From NCBI GenBank assembly GCA_028583605.1, contig CM053326.1, positions 612,912 through 676,911 on the forward strand: a stretch of DNA of 64,000 nucleotides. The letters are read 5' to 3'. Positions 34,206-47,900 of the stretch are shown piece by piece (within the stretch, counting starts at the first letter, position 1; each line of letters starts with the position of its first letter). The notes under the pieces were generated by a model. The model had not been told where the DNA came from. It saw nothing but the letters and a program-made list of their open reading frames with translations, and made no database searches. Both the position numbers and the translations under genes were made by a program. The DNA comes from Dastarcus helophoroides (taxonomy: Eukaryota > Arthropoda > Insecta > Coleoptera > Bothrideridae).

Positions 34206-35485
34206 AGACGTTGCCATTTCCAGAAATATTAAATATTTGATTATTTGATATTATTTTAAGAAATTCAGATTGTAAAAATGGCAAAATTTCGAGAAAAATG
34301 CACGAAATTTCAAATTTCGAAGTTTTTCCTCGATATTTTGTGCTGTTTTCACGAAATTCTCGAAAAAAGGCAAAAGACTGCAAGAAATTTCGTGCAGTTT
34401 TCTCGGAATTTCGTGCCTTTTCCTCGAAATTTTGTCTTTTTATTAAAATTCCGTTATTTTACATCATTGGATATTGGATTTTTTTGAAGATTTGGATATT
34501 TTAGAATCTGAATTTCTTAAAATTTGGCTTTCTTTAGAAATCTCGATTTCTATCCCAAATTTTGATATTTAATATTTCTAGAAATCTTTTTAGAAATTCG
34601 TTTTTTCCTCAAAAGTCGACTTTTTCTAGGAAATTCGACTAATTTTTTAGTGTCAAGTTTATTGACCAAATTCGATTTTTTTCTTGAAATGTGACTGAAA
34701 AATTGCAAACTTTATTTCCAATTTCACAGTTTTTTTTTTTAATTTCGAACTGTTTCTAAAAATTGCCCTTTTTTTCTAGAATACTAGGAATTTTGCGCTT
34801 TTACAAAAATTCAATATTTCCAAAAATATTCCTCCAAATTGTTACTGTTTTATCAATACATCGACACAATTTTAAGGAAAATTCAAATTTTGATAAAACA
34901 AATCGAAATTTGAAGCAAATCGGATTCTAAAAGTCAAATTTTGAGAAATGGTAAAATTTCGAAAAAAAACTCTTTTGAGATAAAAATCCAAATTTTTAGA
35001 AAGTTAGTATTTAATAAAAGTAGTCGAATTTTAAGAATAAATTTAATATATTGAAGGAAAAATTTTGTTAAAAAAAAAACGAATTTTGAGAATAAAAAGT
35101 CGACATTTCGAATTGAAAGTTTTGAGGAAAGAACGAATTTTGGGGTCAAGCGCCAAGGTGTGGCTTGCTTCCTTTTTGCAATAAGCAGTCTATTAGTCAC
35201 TAAATTGAAGGATATGTTCCTCTTAACTTGATGGATATGATTTCCTGCTCTAAAAAAGGAAGTACAAGTACAGTGAAACTGAGTTTATTCAATAATAATG
35301 TAACAATGGGTATAGTTCTACTAGAATACATTTTAACGATATGACATAAATTAGTCAATTTAGTAATAGTAAGGGTCTTTGCCCATAATAACGTTTTAAT
35401 ACCTTCAACAAAATTGTACGAAACTTCTTCTTATTGTTAGTCGAATCCAGTTGCTAATTAATTTTTTTTTTTAATTTAATTGAAA

Positions 35486-35917
35486 CTACTTGATAGCATT
35501 CAAAGTTTTGGAAATATGTCTCAAAGTATGAGGGGGCACAGCTTCGATCAAAGCCTTGTTAAAATGCGAATGCGTTTTCAGTTGTCTCAACAAACTTTTG
35601 GCGTATTTTCTGGCTTCCAAATTTCCTTCAGTCAAACCATTAGCACCGGCGAGTAATAATTTGTCTCTGGTTTCTTTTCCAGATGAAAATATTTTTTCAA
35701 CACCATGCTTCCGCAGGTGTTCATCCATTAGTCTGGCCGTAGCAGCACGAACGATTCCATTCTGATGCGTACAACCTTTGGTAGTCAGAATAGCGACGAA
35801 TTTTGGCGTGGGCATATGCTCGCAAAACGCATCCAACGCGTTATTGGCATCTGAACGGATGAATTTATTTGTGTCGGCTGTTCTGTGGAGCAGGGGTCCA
35901 ACCATTTCTTCGGCTTC
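35486..35917 (-). CDS. TOG gene exon 9 (TOG second half, stop)
   Basis: The acceptor is AATCTTTGTAG. It encodes EAEEMVGPLLHRTADTNKFI, PTPKFVAILTTKGCTHQNGI, VRAATARLMDEHLRKHG and EARKYAKSLLRQLKTHS, then ISKTLNAIK and TAA. These are the remaining HEAT-like helices; the protein ends right after the domain, as in the family. Confidence 0.94.
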   Translation of the reverse strand, partial: EAEEMVGPLLHRTADTNKFIRSDANNALDAFCEHMPTPKFVAILTTKGCTHQNGIVRAATARLMDEHLRKHGVEKIFSSGKETRDKLLLAGANGLTEGNLEARKYAKSLLRQLKTHSHFNKALIEAVPPHTLRHISKTLNAIK

Positions 35918-38900
35918 CTACAAAGATTGAACCATATAGAAGGACAGAGCAACAATGTAACAGACAAAACATAACAAAATGTAACGCATTACTATTCTCT
36001 CTCTACTATTCTCTATAACTGTTATCGGTTCGAATTGATTACACGTGATGGATTATACCCACTTTATTACTGAACTCAACTTGGATCACCACAATTGACA
36101 ATTAACTCACTTATTATTGACTTCTACTAATTCACTAATTACTACTGATTCTAACTGACTGACTCGAGGGAAAGCTGACCGCCTTTTATAGTTTTGGCCC
36201 CCGGCTTCTAGAACTTTTCGGCAGATAAGACATCGTTGCCGAAATTTCTGAAACTCTTATCTGCCATTTGTTTCGTTATGACAGCCGCTTTCCCCTTATC
36301 AGATCTTTCTAGAAACTTTTTTTTATTTACTAAATTATACAATTCTATTCTAAATTCTATTCCATCTATTTACATTGCGTTACACTATTAATGAAGCTGG
36401 AACGGACTGGTTTTTGGTTATCTTCAAAAATTGGATACAAATCTTGTCCCCTGAAACCAAGAAAGATTAAAAAAAACATAACAAAGGTTGCTGGCTAACG
36501 CGTTTTGATAGCCAAGCTATCATCTTCAGAGAGATATCTCTCTTCAGTATCTCCCCGAAGATGATTGACTATCGAAACGCGTTAGCCAGCAACCTTTGTT
36601 GTGTTTTTTAATCTTTCTTCTCAGAGGGACAAGATTTGTATTTCAACTATTAATCAGATTAAAAAGTAGAAATGTTCTGGATACCAATACTTACGGGCTC
36701 TAGTCCATAGTGACAGCAAGTTGTGAACAATTCTTTGGATGCTTGACAGGCAGCTCTAGCAACTTGTGACCTTAGATTCTTGATGTGTCGTGCAACGGAA
36801 CCAACGATGATGTGCATATTTGGTTCTAGAGTATCTGGACTGTAACGAGCTAATTTTAATAATCCCTTTAATCCCAGTATAGTTATTTCCCAATCGTTGC
36901 TCTCCAATTGCGTTAGCACTTCATCAATTGGATCTTTATGTCTTCGACTTCTAGCGCTTGGTGCTTGTCTACTAGAACTTCTAGATGATCGCTTCGAAAG
37001 CGGAATATGATTAGATCGTCTGGAAAGTCTTCGAGCTGATGGTATATCAGGTTTTTGCTCCTCTTGAACAGGAATTTCTGTTGGAATTGTTTCCGTCTCT
37101 AAAGCTCCTGAAACCAAAAGTAACATTTCTATTTAGGTTGCATTAAATGTTGAATTGAAAAACCTAGTTCATATTATTATTTCTATTTTCATTTATTAGT
37201 TATGAACCAAAAAACAATAAAGACCTTACACGTGTCAATTAAATATGTAACATGTAACAGTAGAGGTGCTACAGTTGAAAATATTGACATCCGATATCCA
37301 CAGATTAGTTTCAGCCTTCGCCATCATCAGTGAAATTTTTTTTTGTAAGTAATTTTTTTTTGAATTTCCACTTTGTCTCAAACTTTCGTTCCATATTTGA
37401 AATTTTTATTTTTCTAAAGATTTTTAATTTTTAGTTGAAATTTTAATAAATTTTTTACTTGGGATTTCGGTTTTCATCTCAAAATATCGAAATTCAGAAA
37501 ATATAAGAACATACATCAATTACTTTTACATATTCGTTTCTTTTATGTTATTTTTTTTTTCATTTTGTTAATTAGTAAAAATGAAGAATAAAATTTAGTG
37601 ACCTTAACATTATATAAATTTGACAAATAAAAACGTGAAACTTACCAAAGAAAAATTTCCTTATAATTATTTTGAGTTTACGTATTTAACTTATCACCGA
37701 TCAAGAATCGACTTTTTTTTTTAAGTAAAAATTACAAGAGCGTAGAAAGAACATCAATTTGAAAAAAAAATTATCACAGAATGTTGACTTTTTCTACTTT
37801 AAATCCCGAGATTAAAGTCAAAATTTCGACTTTAATGTGAAAATTTCGAAAAGAAACGTCGAAAGTTGGTGTTTAAAGTCGAAATTCCTAAAAAAAGTTG
37901 AAATTTCAATTTTTAAATCGAAAATCTTGCAAAGGCGTAGAAAGGACATCGATTAAAAAAAATGTTGTGTTTAGAAATTTCGACTTTTTTCTCCAACTTC
38001 GATTTTTTTTTTCAAATTTAGACTTTTTTCTCAAAATTTCGACTCTTTTTGGAAATTTTGACTTTTTTCTGGAAATTTCCACTTTTTCGAAATGTTACAA
38101 AGGCGTAGAAAAGACATCGATTAAAAAAATGTCATTTTAAGAAGTTTTAACTTTCTTTCTCAAATTTCTATTTTATGCTCGAAATTTCGACTTTTTTCTC
38201 GAAATTTAGATTTTTTTCTTAAATTTCGACTTTATTTCTCAAAATTTCGACTTTTTTCTCGAAATTTTAACTTTTTTCTCAAAATTTGATTTTTTTCTCG
38301 AAATTTTGCCCTTTTTCTCGAAATTTCGTTTTTCTCTTCTCAAATTTCGAATTCTTTCTCGAAATTTTGGCCTTTATATCGAAATTTCGATACTTCTCTT
38401 AAAATTTCGACTTTATACTCAAAATTTCGACCTTTATTATCGAAATTTCGTCTTTTTGCTCGAAATATTTCGAAATTTCGACTTTTTGTCGAAATTTCGA
38501 CGTTATTTTCAAATTTCGACTTTTTCGTCGAAATTTCGGCCTTAATCTGAAAAGTTCGACTTTTTTCTCGAAATTTCGTTTTTTTTTCTCAATTTTAGAC
38601 TTTTTTCTCAAATATCGACTTTTTTCTCGAAATTTTAACCTTAATACCGAAATTTCGACATTTTTCTCGAAATTTCGGCTTTAAACTCAAAATGTCGACT
38701 AGTTTTCTAAAAATTTCGACTTTTTTCTCAAATTTCGACTTTTTTTCTCAGAATTTCGACTTACGTTTTTCTCAAACTTCGACTTTTTTCTCGAAATTTC
38801 TACCTTTTTCTCGAAATTTCGATTTTTTTTTTCAAATTCCGTCGAAATTTTGATCTTAATCAAACAGTTTCGATTTTTTTCTCGAATTTTCAACTTTCAT

Positions 38901-41900
38901 CTCGAAATTTCTAAAAAAAAGATCAAACCTTGCTAATTAAAAATAGCAATTATTGAACACATCCTACTACAAACTGTCAAGATTGTTGGGAAAGAGGAGT
39001 AGTGGGACGCAACTGTCATCTGCCTAATTTGACCATAGTGTAGAAATTTTGACTTATTCGAAAAAATAGTTTGACATTTTTATTCCAAAATTTTTACGTA
39101 AAACAGTAGAGCCAGTGGCGGCCGGTCTTAAAGAGCGCAAGAGCGCGCGCTCCTCGTGAAATGAGCGATCTATTCTTTTCGGTTTAATGTAAAAGACTTG
39201 GATTTGTCACATTTTTAAACACAAAATAATGATATATATATTAACTAATAATACTTGTGAGTGACATGGAATAAAGTACGCAAACGTTTGATTCCGTTAC
39301 ATTAAATATTATAAGAAAATTTAAATAAGTTGGTGCGCCCAGAATTATGCACCTAGTGTGGCTGCCATGCGATGCCTATCAATGGCCTTCGCGGGATACG
39401 GAGAAATAATTTACAGAACACCACGTTAAAGCTAGCCCGGGGTACGCCGCTCCGCGCTTGTGCGCTATTGCCAAACGGTGAGTACTAGTCAGAGTTTGGA
39501 GTGTGTATTTACGGTTTATGATGCTAAACGCGTAGGTGCCGTCTGATCTGATTGCGATTGGTAATTGTGCCGCTTACAGACTTAACTTCCAATAGTACCG
39601 CTATTCACAAAGAGATAGCAGTACCCATTCTAGAGTCTAATTATTAATTTGTAAATTTGGATTTAATCAATTTTGATGAGAAAGTAATGAACACTTTATT
39701 TCTTTAAAAGATCGTAAAGCGGATTTTGTTTAAAAAAAATATTTTTTTAAATGTTTTTGTAGAGTTTAGTTAGAACTTTGTAATTAAATATATTTTATTT
39801 TCAAATGCAGTTTTAATGAAAAAGTGATATAATTTTATTTCTATGAAAGCAAACAATTTTAATTAAGTAACCTAGAGCCGTAACGACGTGCAACCCTACA
39901 GAGTACTTTAAAGGGGCTCAGAAATGTCGATAATGGTTTTTTTTTGTACTCAATGAAAATAATTTAGGGATGATAATCCAAAAATATTTTGGAGGTTATA
40001 AGATGTTAATTAGAAATTTAATTTGTAAAGATACTATTAAATATCACACTTTTTGTATCACTTTTGTTTCTCTTAAATTTAATACCTTGCTACGGCACTG
40101 GAGTCACCTAAACTCTTAACTACTAATATTTTTGCATCTGCGCACCACCTGTCAAAAAGTCACCAGCCGCCACTGAGTAGAGCTTGGGCGGGCCGCACAA
40201 AAATGTTAGGCGGGCCGCATCTTGCTCATCCCTGTTTTAGATAAAAGTCCAAGTCGAAATTTTGGAAAAAATGTCGAAATTTTCAAAAGGGCCGACATTT
40301 CGAGAAATTATCGAAAGTTTGAAAAAATGGGAAAAGTTCCAAAAAAATAGGTAGAAGTTTTAAAAAATAAATATTTCAATATAATCAAATTTATGGAAAA
40401 AATCAAAATTTTGAAAACGTTACAATTTCGAAGTCACAATCTTGAAAAAAGATAAAAAATTTTGGCGAAATTGTGAAAGTGTTGAAATTTATAAAAAAAA
40501 AGTGGAATTAAAAAAAAATTAATTTCAAAGTATAAAGTCTAAATGTTAAATTCGAAAACGCCAAAATTTTCAATAAAAATCGAAGTCAGGCTTTTTAGAA
40601 AGTCGTCATTTTCAAAAAGTTTAAAAAGTCGAATTTGAAAAAATCAAACATCTGAAAAGTGTCAATGATTTCAAAAGTCAAAATTTTCAAAAAATTCAAA
40701 TTCTCAAAAGTCAAATTTTCAAAAAATTCAAATTTTCAAAAGTCAAATTTTCAAAAAATTCAAATTTTCAAAAAATTGAAATGATTTGAAAAAATGGAAT
40801 TTAAAAATAGTCAGATTTGCAAAAAAGTAGAAACTGCGAATCAAAATTTCAAAAAACGCCAACATTTTCAAAAATAAGGTGAAACATTTGAAAAAAGTCA
40901 AGATTTTCTAAAAACTTCAAAAATTCGAGATAAGCCAAAACATGAATCAGAAATTTTCAATTTTTAAAGAAAAATTAGTTTTTTCAAAGATTTTTAGTTT
41001 TTTCCCAAATTCTGTATTTTCGATTTTAAATTAATGTAATGTTTTTTTTAATTTTCCACTTGGCAGTCAATTTTTCCGGCTTTAAATTTAAACTTTCGAC
41101 TTTTTCCGACATTTCCTAAAAATATGCTTTCAAATTCGAACTCTTGAGATTAAAATATCAAACTTCAATAATAATTGAAATTGAGTTGAATTTGGTGCGG
41201 AAAAATTTTGCGATTAAAGACAAAATGTTTAGAAAAAATTGGATGGAAGTCAAAAATTTGTGGTACAATTCTAATTTCAAGAAAAAAATCGAACCTTTGA
41301 AATAAAATTGAAATATAAATAACATAATTGACAATTTAAGGAAACTTTCAAAATTACTGAAAAAAATCAAAATTTAGGAAAAATTAAATTTTTATTAAAT
41401 TTCGGATACTTAAAGTGTCATTTTGAGGAAGAACTTAACATTAAACTTTTGCTTTTTATTTTGATGTTTTCTGATATTCTAATTTTTTCCTAATTTTATT
41501 TTGAGAGGAGTTAGTATTTATTACTTGTGTATTCAGAAAGGTTTAAAGCATCAGCTCGAAGAATAGAATATTGTTACGCGCTTATCGGTTCGAATTGATT
41601 AACACGTGAATTGAACAATACCCACTTTATTACCAAACTCAACTCGGATCACTACAACTGAATAATTAGCTCACTTGCTCACTGCTAACCCACTACTTAA
41701 CTACACCGACTCTAACTGACTTACTCGAGGTACAGCTGACCGCCTTATATAGTTTTGGCCTCCAGGTTCTAGAACAATTCGGCAGATAAGGCTTATCGTT
41801 TGCCGAAATTTCGGGAACGCTTATCTGCCGTTTGCTTCGTTATCGCGGCCGCTTTTTCCCTTATCAGATCATTCTAGAAACTTTTCTTTTGTACTAAATT

Positions 41901-44900
41901 CTACAATTCTATTCTAAATTCTATTCCATCTATTTACATTGCGTTACAATATGATATTAACTTAACGAATAAAATACCAGACGAGTTGTAAACTAACAAT
42001 AATAAAATTACCTGGAAGAGAAGTTTTCATTGGTGTAATTGGTGTTTCGTCGAAGTTTTTCAAAAATCTACCATTTGTATTCCCGTTTGTTAAAGGAGCC
42101 GAGCTAAGGTATTTTCTATCGACCAAAATCGGTAGAGTTCTTTCAAGATTTGCCTCTGATTTCGACAGAGGCTTATTCTCTAAAAAAGGCCTGGGTGTCA
42201 AATCTAATTCATTTAAGCTACTCGTTATGCTTTTCCTATCTACTTCATCTACAGTTTCGATGAGATTATTAGTATTGAAATCTTCCTTGATTTCATTCTT
42301 CGTTTCGAAACATTCATTTTCAAGGGTTACATCACTGACGTTGTCATCGCTTACTGGAGGAAAATTTTCCTAAAAAATAAATATTTTAACTGAAAGAGAT
42401 AACAGAGGAGGACATGGGGCAAGTTGGTAAAGTAGAAAATGCTAAGATAACAGGGATAACAAATCCCTGTTATCTTATATTGTTTAAACCTACCACGGTA
42501 TAATTTTCATTGATTTGATCCAGTGGAAGCACTGCAATATCGCTTTCTCCTGATTCCGCGTCCTGATCATTAGATGATTGAGATGGTAATTTGGTTACAG
42601 CTTTCAGTGTATCTATTTGTTCTTCAGCGGAGCTCTGTTTGGTGCTGCGTTCAGTTAATGGTGGGGTGAAATATCCAGATGACTCCGATCCAGACGAGTT
42701 CGGTAATGGAAGTGACTTTAAGGAATGCGTTGCTCCATTATCTAGGTTCTGTCTGTAAAATAATTAATTATTCGATATTAGCGTCTTCATCGACATTTTA
42801 GAAACAATTTAGAAACATAAATCTTATACATATTGGCTTCCTTTAAAAAGTAGATATCAATTTTGAGAATATTAAAATGTTGAATAAGTTTCTCAAACTT
42901 GTTAGCTCAAAGTTGCTAGCTCAAACTTGCTAGTTCAAACGCGCAACAATTGAAAAGTGAAGATTTGAATTTGGAGTACCGACTGAGAAGAAATATTGGA
43001 TTATGAATTTACAATAAAATAGTTAAAAATCTACGTTTAAGCTCGGATTTTGAAATTTCCATTTTTAATCAGAGACCAACTTTTTTTAATTAAAATGGGA
43101 ATTTTAAGAGAAATTGTGAATATATCTACAAAAAAACCCCAATTATAACTTCCACTTCTAAATTTCAAGTCCAAATTTCTATTCAAAGTCAGTATCGTAG
43201 ATTTAAAAAATCTTCAATTTTCACTAAATGTGTGTAAAAAATCATTGTCAATTTAATGTTGAGAAAAATTCTAGCTAAAATTGACGTTAGAAAAAAATCT
43301 AAATTGAGTTTACATCAAAACATTATGAAAAAATTAAATGTTCGTGTTGGAAAAAAATAAAAAGAAAATGGCATTTTTTATCTGATTGACAAAAAATCTG
43401 GAAAAAACCCTACGATTTCTGAAGTCAAAATTAAAAAAAAGTCAAAATCTTTAGAAAAAAGCCAAAATATGAAATAAACGAAATTTTAGGTTAAACATCG
43501 AAAATTGGAAGTTTAAATTCAAATACTTTAAAACAGCTTTAACATTTCATCTTTCCTCGTAAAAGTTTAACCTAATTTTCAAAAATCTCCCTATTTTTCT
43601 CTCAATGTTGACTTCGAAATTCAAACTAGCAAGATTTCAACCAAAATATTTAGAAAATAAAGTATCCATTTGACGTAGAATTTGAAATAAGTGGAAATTT
43701 TAAAATGTCGAAATCAATAAAAAAGTAGAAATTAAAAACGTCAAATTCTTCAAGAAAAACTAGAGATTTTGAAAAAAAGTTGAAAATGTGTATTAAAAAA
43801 ATAGAAATTCTCAAGAAAGTTGAAATATTTAGTAAGTGGTCAAAATTTTCAAAACTAAATAAGGAAAAGTCGAAATTATCATAAAAATCATATTTCTCAA
43901 AAAAATTCATAATTTTCGAAAACACTCCAAAGTTTTAAGATGTCGAAATTGCGAATAAAGTTGTGATTTAAAAAAAAATAGATTTTCAAAAAACTATCGA
44001 AATTTTAAATAAAGCCAAAATTTTCGAAGACTTCGAAATTTTCAAAGAGCTGAAATTTTTATTTTCCCACGCATTTTCTCCTATCGTTAAGGTAAGAAAT
44101 AAATATATGCATATAAATAACTATTAATTAAAAATTGAAACACAGAACTTGTCCCCTGAAACCAAGAAAAATTAAAAAACACAACAAAGGTTCCTCTAAC
44201 GCGTTTCGACAGCCAAGCTGTCATCTTCAGAGAGTAAGTTAGTTAGTTTCTCTCTGAAGATGACAGCTTTGCTGTCGAAACGCGTTAGAGCAACCTTTGT
44301 TGTGTTTTTTAATTTTTCTTGGTTTCAGGGGACAAGTTCTGTGTTTCAATTTTTGAAGATAACCAAGGACCAGTTTGTTCCATCAAACTATTAATTAATT
44401 ATGTGAAAAACAATTTCGTTCTTTGCAGATAAAATTGGTCGATTTTCGACTGCAAGTGATGCTAGTAGAACTGTAACATTTCCAATTTAAATGATATAAA
44501 ATCAATTTTTTTTTGCCTAAATCTGTCATAGTATTTATTTACATAAACAATTTATATTTCTTCAAAGAGTAATATAAAAATGTTAATTAGGAGAGAAAAA
44601 ATGCTTCCAAACATATCAAAACAAAAACCACTAAATATTCAGTAAATGATTGTAAGCTACAAATACAAAACGATTCATTTTACTATCAAACTCTAGTAGA
44701 ACAAATGTTTAAATATTATTGATTATTATTGTGATGTATCCACCGTGCTTAGATAAAGAAATATGAGCTTGGAAGCCGAAGATACTTCGTTCGTTGATGA
44801 CGTATTGGGGAAGGAGCAAAAATGTCTCTGCACCGCATCACGTTCGTCACCGTACCCTGCCTGACCCGAGTGAGGGCAATCCGAAATCTAAGCGCAATTT

Positions 44901-47900
44901 TTGTGCCAAACACCGCCCTCCCATTTTACAAATGGTGCCTCTATTTTTCAACATTTTGTTTTCAAATTTAAGAAACTTATAAAGCAATGACGTCGAATTA
45001 GCGCTTTGGAAGTACTTTTTTCAAATTCCGTTTAGTTTCTGAGATATTCGCTTCTAAAAACAGACAAAAAAAGGGACAAATTGTACGTCCATTTGTGGGA
45101 ATACTAAGAAAAACATTAAACATCTTCTTCCAAAGCCCGAATTCCCCAACATTTCTAAGCAGTATGACCAAATTTCATTCAATTCTAAGCGATAGTATTG
45201 ACGTAGTTTGTAAAATGGTAAGCGAAGAATTTTGACATTTTAAGAGTACAAGTCCGGCGCCTTCACCACAATGTCTTAAGTAAAAAGCATTGTTTATGAG
45301 ATTGCGTTCGCAATTCGCGACCTCTAGCTGGCTTTGGTGTATTATATCTTGACCTTGCAACAAACTAACTCTCGTTTTAACACACTTTTTTCTCCTAATC
45401 ACTGACTGGCGATATAATACGTGGCTCTTTAGAAACCAAGTCCATGCCAAATTTCAAATTCCTAGGTTATAAATTTTTCGAGAAAATTACTCAGTGGCAA
45501 GACAAAAAAGACGAGAGTGAGATAATAAGAGTGCATGTTTTCTTCTTTTATGGTGCGATCTCATTTGCCAAACATTATCGATTTTCATTGAAGTTTTAAA
45601 ACAAAAATAACTTACTGGGAATTTTCCAGAGGTAAAGCAATTGTTAAGACTGGTGTAGCTGTTTCTTCAGGATCGTGTTCTACTTTCCGATTTCGAAGGT
45701 TTTTTAAACAAGGGCACCAATTCCATACAGACTTTTCTTCTTTCAATCCCCACACATTTTTAACGTGTGATTGTCTCATTGTTAATATCATTACTGTTAC
45801 GATTAATCTACTGCTAAAGTTTCAAAATAAACCCTCCAAAGTAAGGAATAACAGGTAGAAAGTAGAAATAAATATGTAATACAAAAGCAATTAGGAAACC
45901 GAGAACAATTCGCCCTATTCTGTCTGGTTTATCGACCACTTTTAACTGGCGGCAAGTGACCTCAGGCCACCTTAGTCCACTGCGGCCTATTTGTAAAATA
46001 CTATGCTTCCGAGAATTGTTTTTAAATAACTTGACCTTAAGCGTGTTCTGTCTGAAAGAAAATGCGAACTTTAAGCTTCGTTATTCGTGACTAATGTTGG
46101 ATTCTAATATTGAGGCAGTCAACCAATTAACGACTTAATCACGGAAAGAAAAGCGCATTAAAAACCAATAATATGACAACTCAAAATGATATTTTTTCTC
46201 CCATATTTGTCTACAGAAATATTTGTAAAATATAGCGTGGTTGCTACTTTGGGAAACAGTTTTTTGACCATAACTCTGTAATTGTGGGTCTGACAAATAT
46301 TTTGTGACAAAACTTTTTGTATAAAATATAATATTCTACAACTTTAGATAAATAACGTTTTACGTAGCATTAATAACAAAAGAGTTGTAAGATGAAAACT
46401 AATTTGGCTGCCACCTTGGGAAACAGTTTTTTGACCATAACTCTGTAACCGTGGAACTGAGAAAAATTTTGTTAAAAAACTTTTTGTAGGAAACAACTTA
46501 GTCTATGACTTTAATTAATTACATTTTTACGTAGCGTTAATAACAAAAGAGTTTTAGGATAAAAACAAACTTAATTGCTACTTTGGGAAAACAGTTTTTT
46601 GACCATTACTCTGTAATTGTGGGTCTGACAAATATTTTGTGACAAAACTTTTTGTATAAAATATAATATTCTACAACTTTGATAAATAACGTTTTTACGT
46701 AGCATTAATAACAAAAGAGTTGTAAGATGAAAACTAATTTGGCTGCCACCTTGGGGAATAGTTTTTTGACCATAACTCTGTAACCGTGGAACTGAGAAAA
46801 ATTTTGTTAAAAAACTTTTTGTAGCAAACAATTTAGTCTATGACTTTAATTAATTACATTTTTACGTAGCGTTAATAACAAAAGAGTTTTAGGATAAAAA
46901 CAAACTTAATTGCTACTTTGGAAAACAGTTTTTTGACCATTACTCTGTAATTGTGGGTCTGACAAATATTTTGTGACAAAACTTTTTGTATAGAATATAA
47001 TATTCTACAACTTTGGTAAATAACGTTTTTACGTAGCATTAATAACAAAAGAGTTGTAAGATGAAAACTAATTTGGCTGCCACCTTGGAACCACTGTGTG
47101 CTAAAATTTGAATACAAATCTTGTCCCCTGAACCAAGAAAGATTTAAAAAACTAAGGTTGCTCTAACGCTCTATCATCTTCAGAGAGATACTTGTTGTGT
47201 TTTTTAATCTTTCTTGGTTTCAGGAGACAAGATTTGTATTTCAATTTTCGAAGGTAACCAAGGACCTAGTCCGTTGCACAAAAATAAATGCGCTTAAATG
47301 TAAATTTTATAGAAGAGCAGCATAATCGTCGCTATCTTTGAAAAATCTCTGTGTAACATTTTATGAAAATAGGTTTTTTTTGGCAGTTTGATGAGGGTGT
47401 AATCTATCTTCCCTTCCAAATCAATATAATTTTCTGCTCTCCCTAAAATTTACGTCAGTAAAAAGAAAATAAATTTTTTCTTCAGCAACGACGATAGTAT
47501 GCTACCATGTATCGTTGGTATCGCGAATCATTAACTTATTGGGGATGAATAGCCAGTATTTTCTTATACTTTTTTTAATTCATTTCTCCTTTTTTTACCA
47601 CGTCATATTACGTTTGAAACTTTTTTTACAACATTTTTAATTGTTTGGTGCTTTACTCGATATTTACGTATCCACGTGACGTTACACAGTCGACGTGTTG
47701 AGCTTTTCTTTTTTAATTTCGCAATGGAAACCCCCAATTAAAATTAATTTCAATATCCTTTAATGTGTTGTGATTTAAAGAAGAAAAGCATCAAGCTTCC
47801 ACTACATTTTCGCGAATTTTCCGGACCGTACCACTTGTTAACGTTTCACTGCGAATTATAATAGCTTAAACGTCACATTTCATGTCGATAACTGGAACCG

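Noticed and set aside
44794..45450. 62- and 91-codon frames
   Set aside because: No splice-phase fit with the TOG gene, no recognisable domain, ordinary intron sequence.
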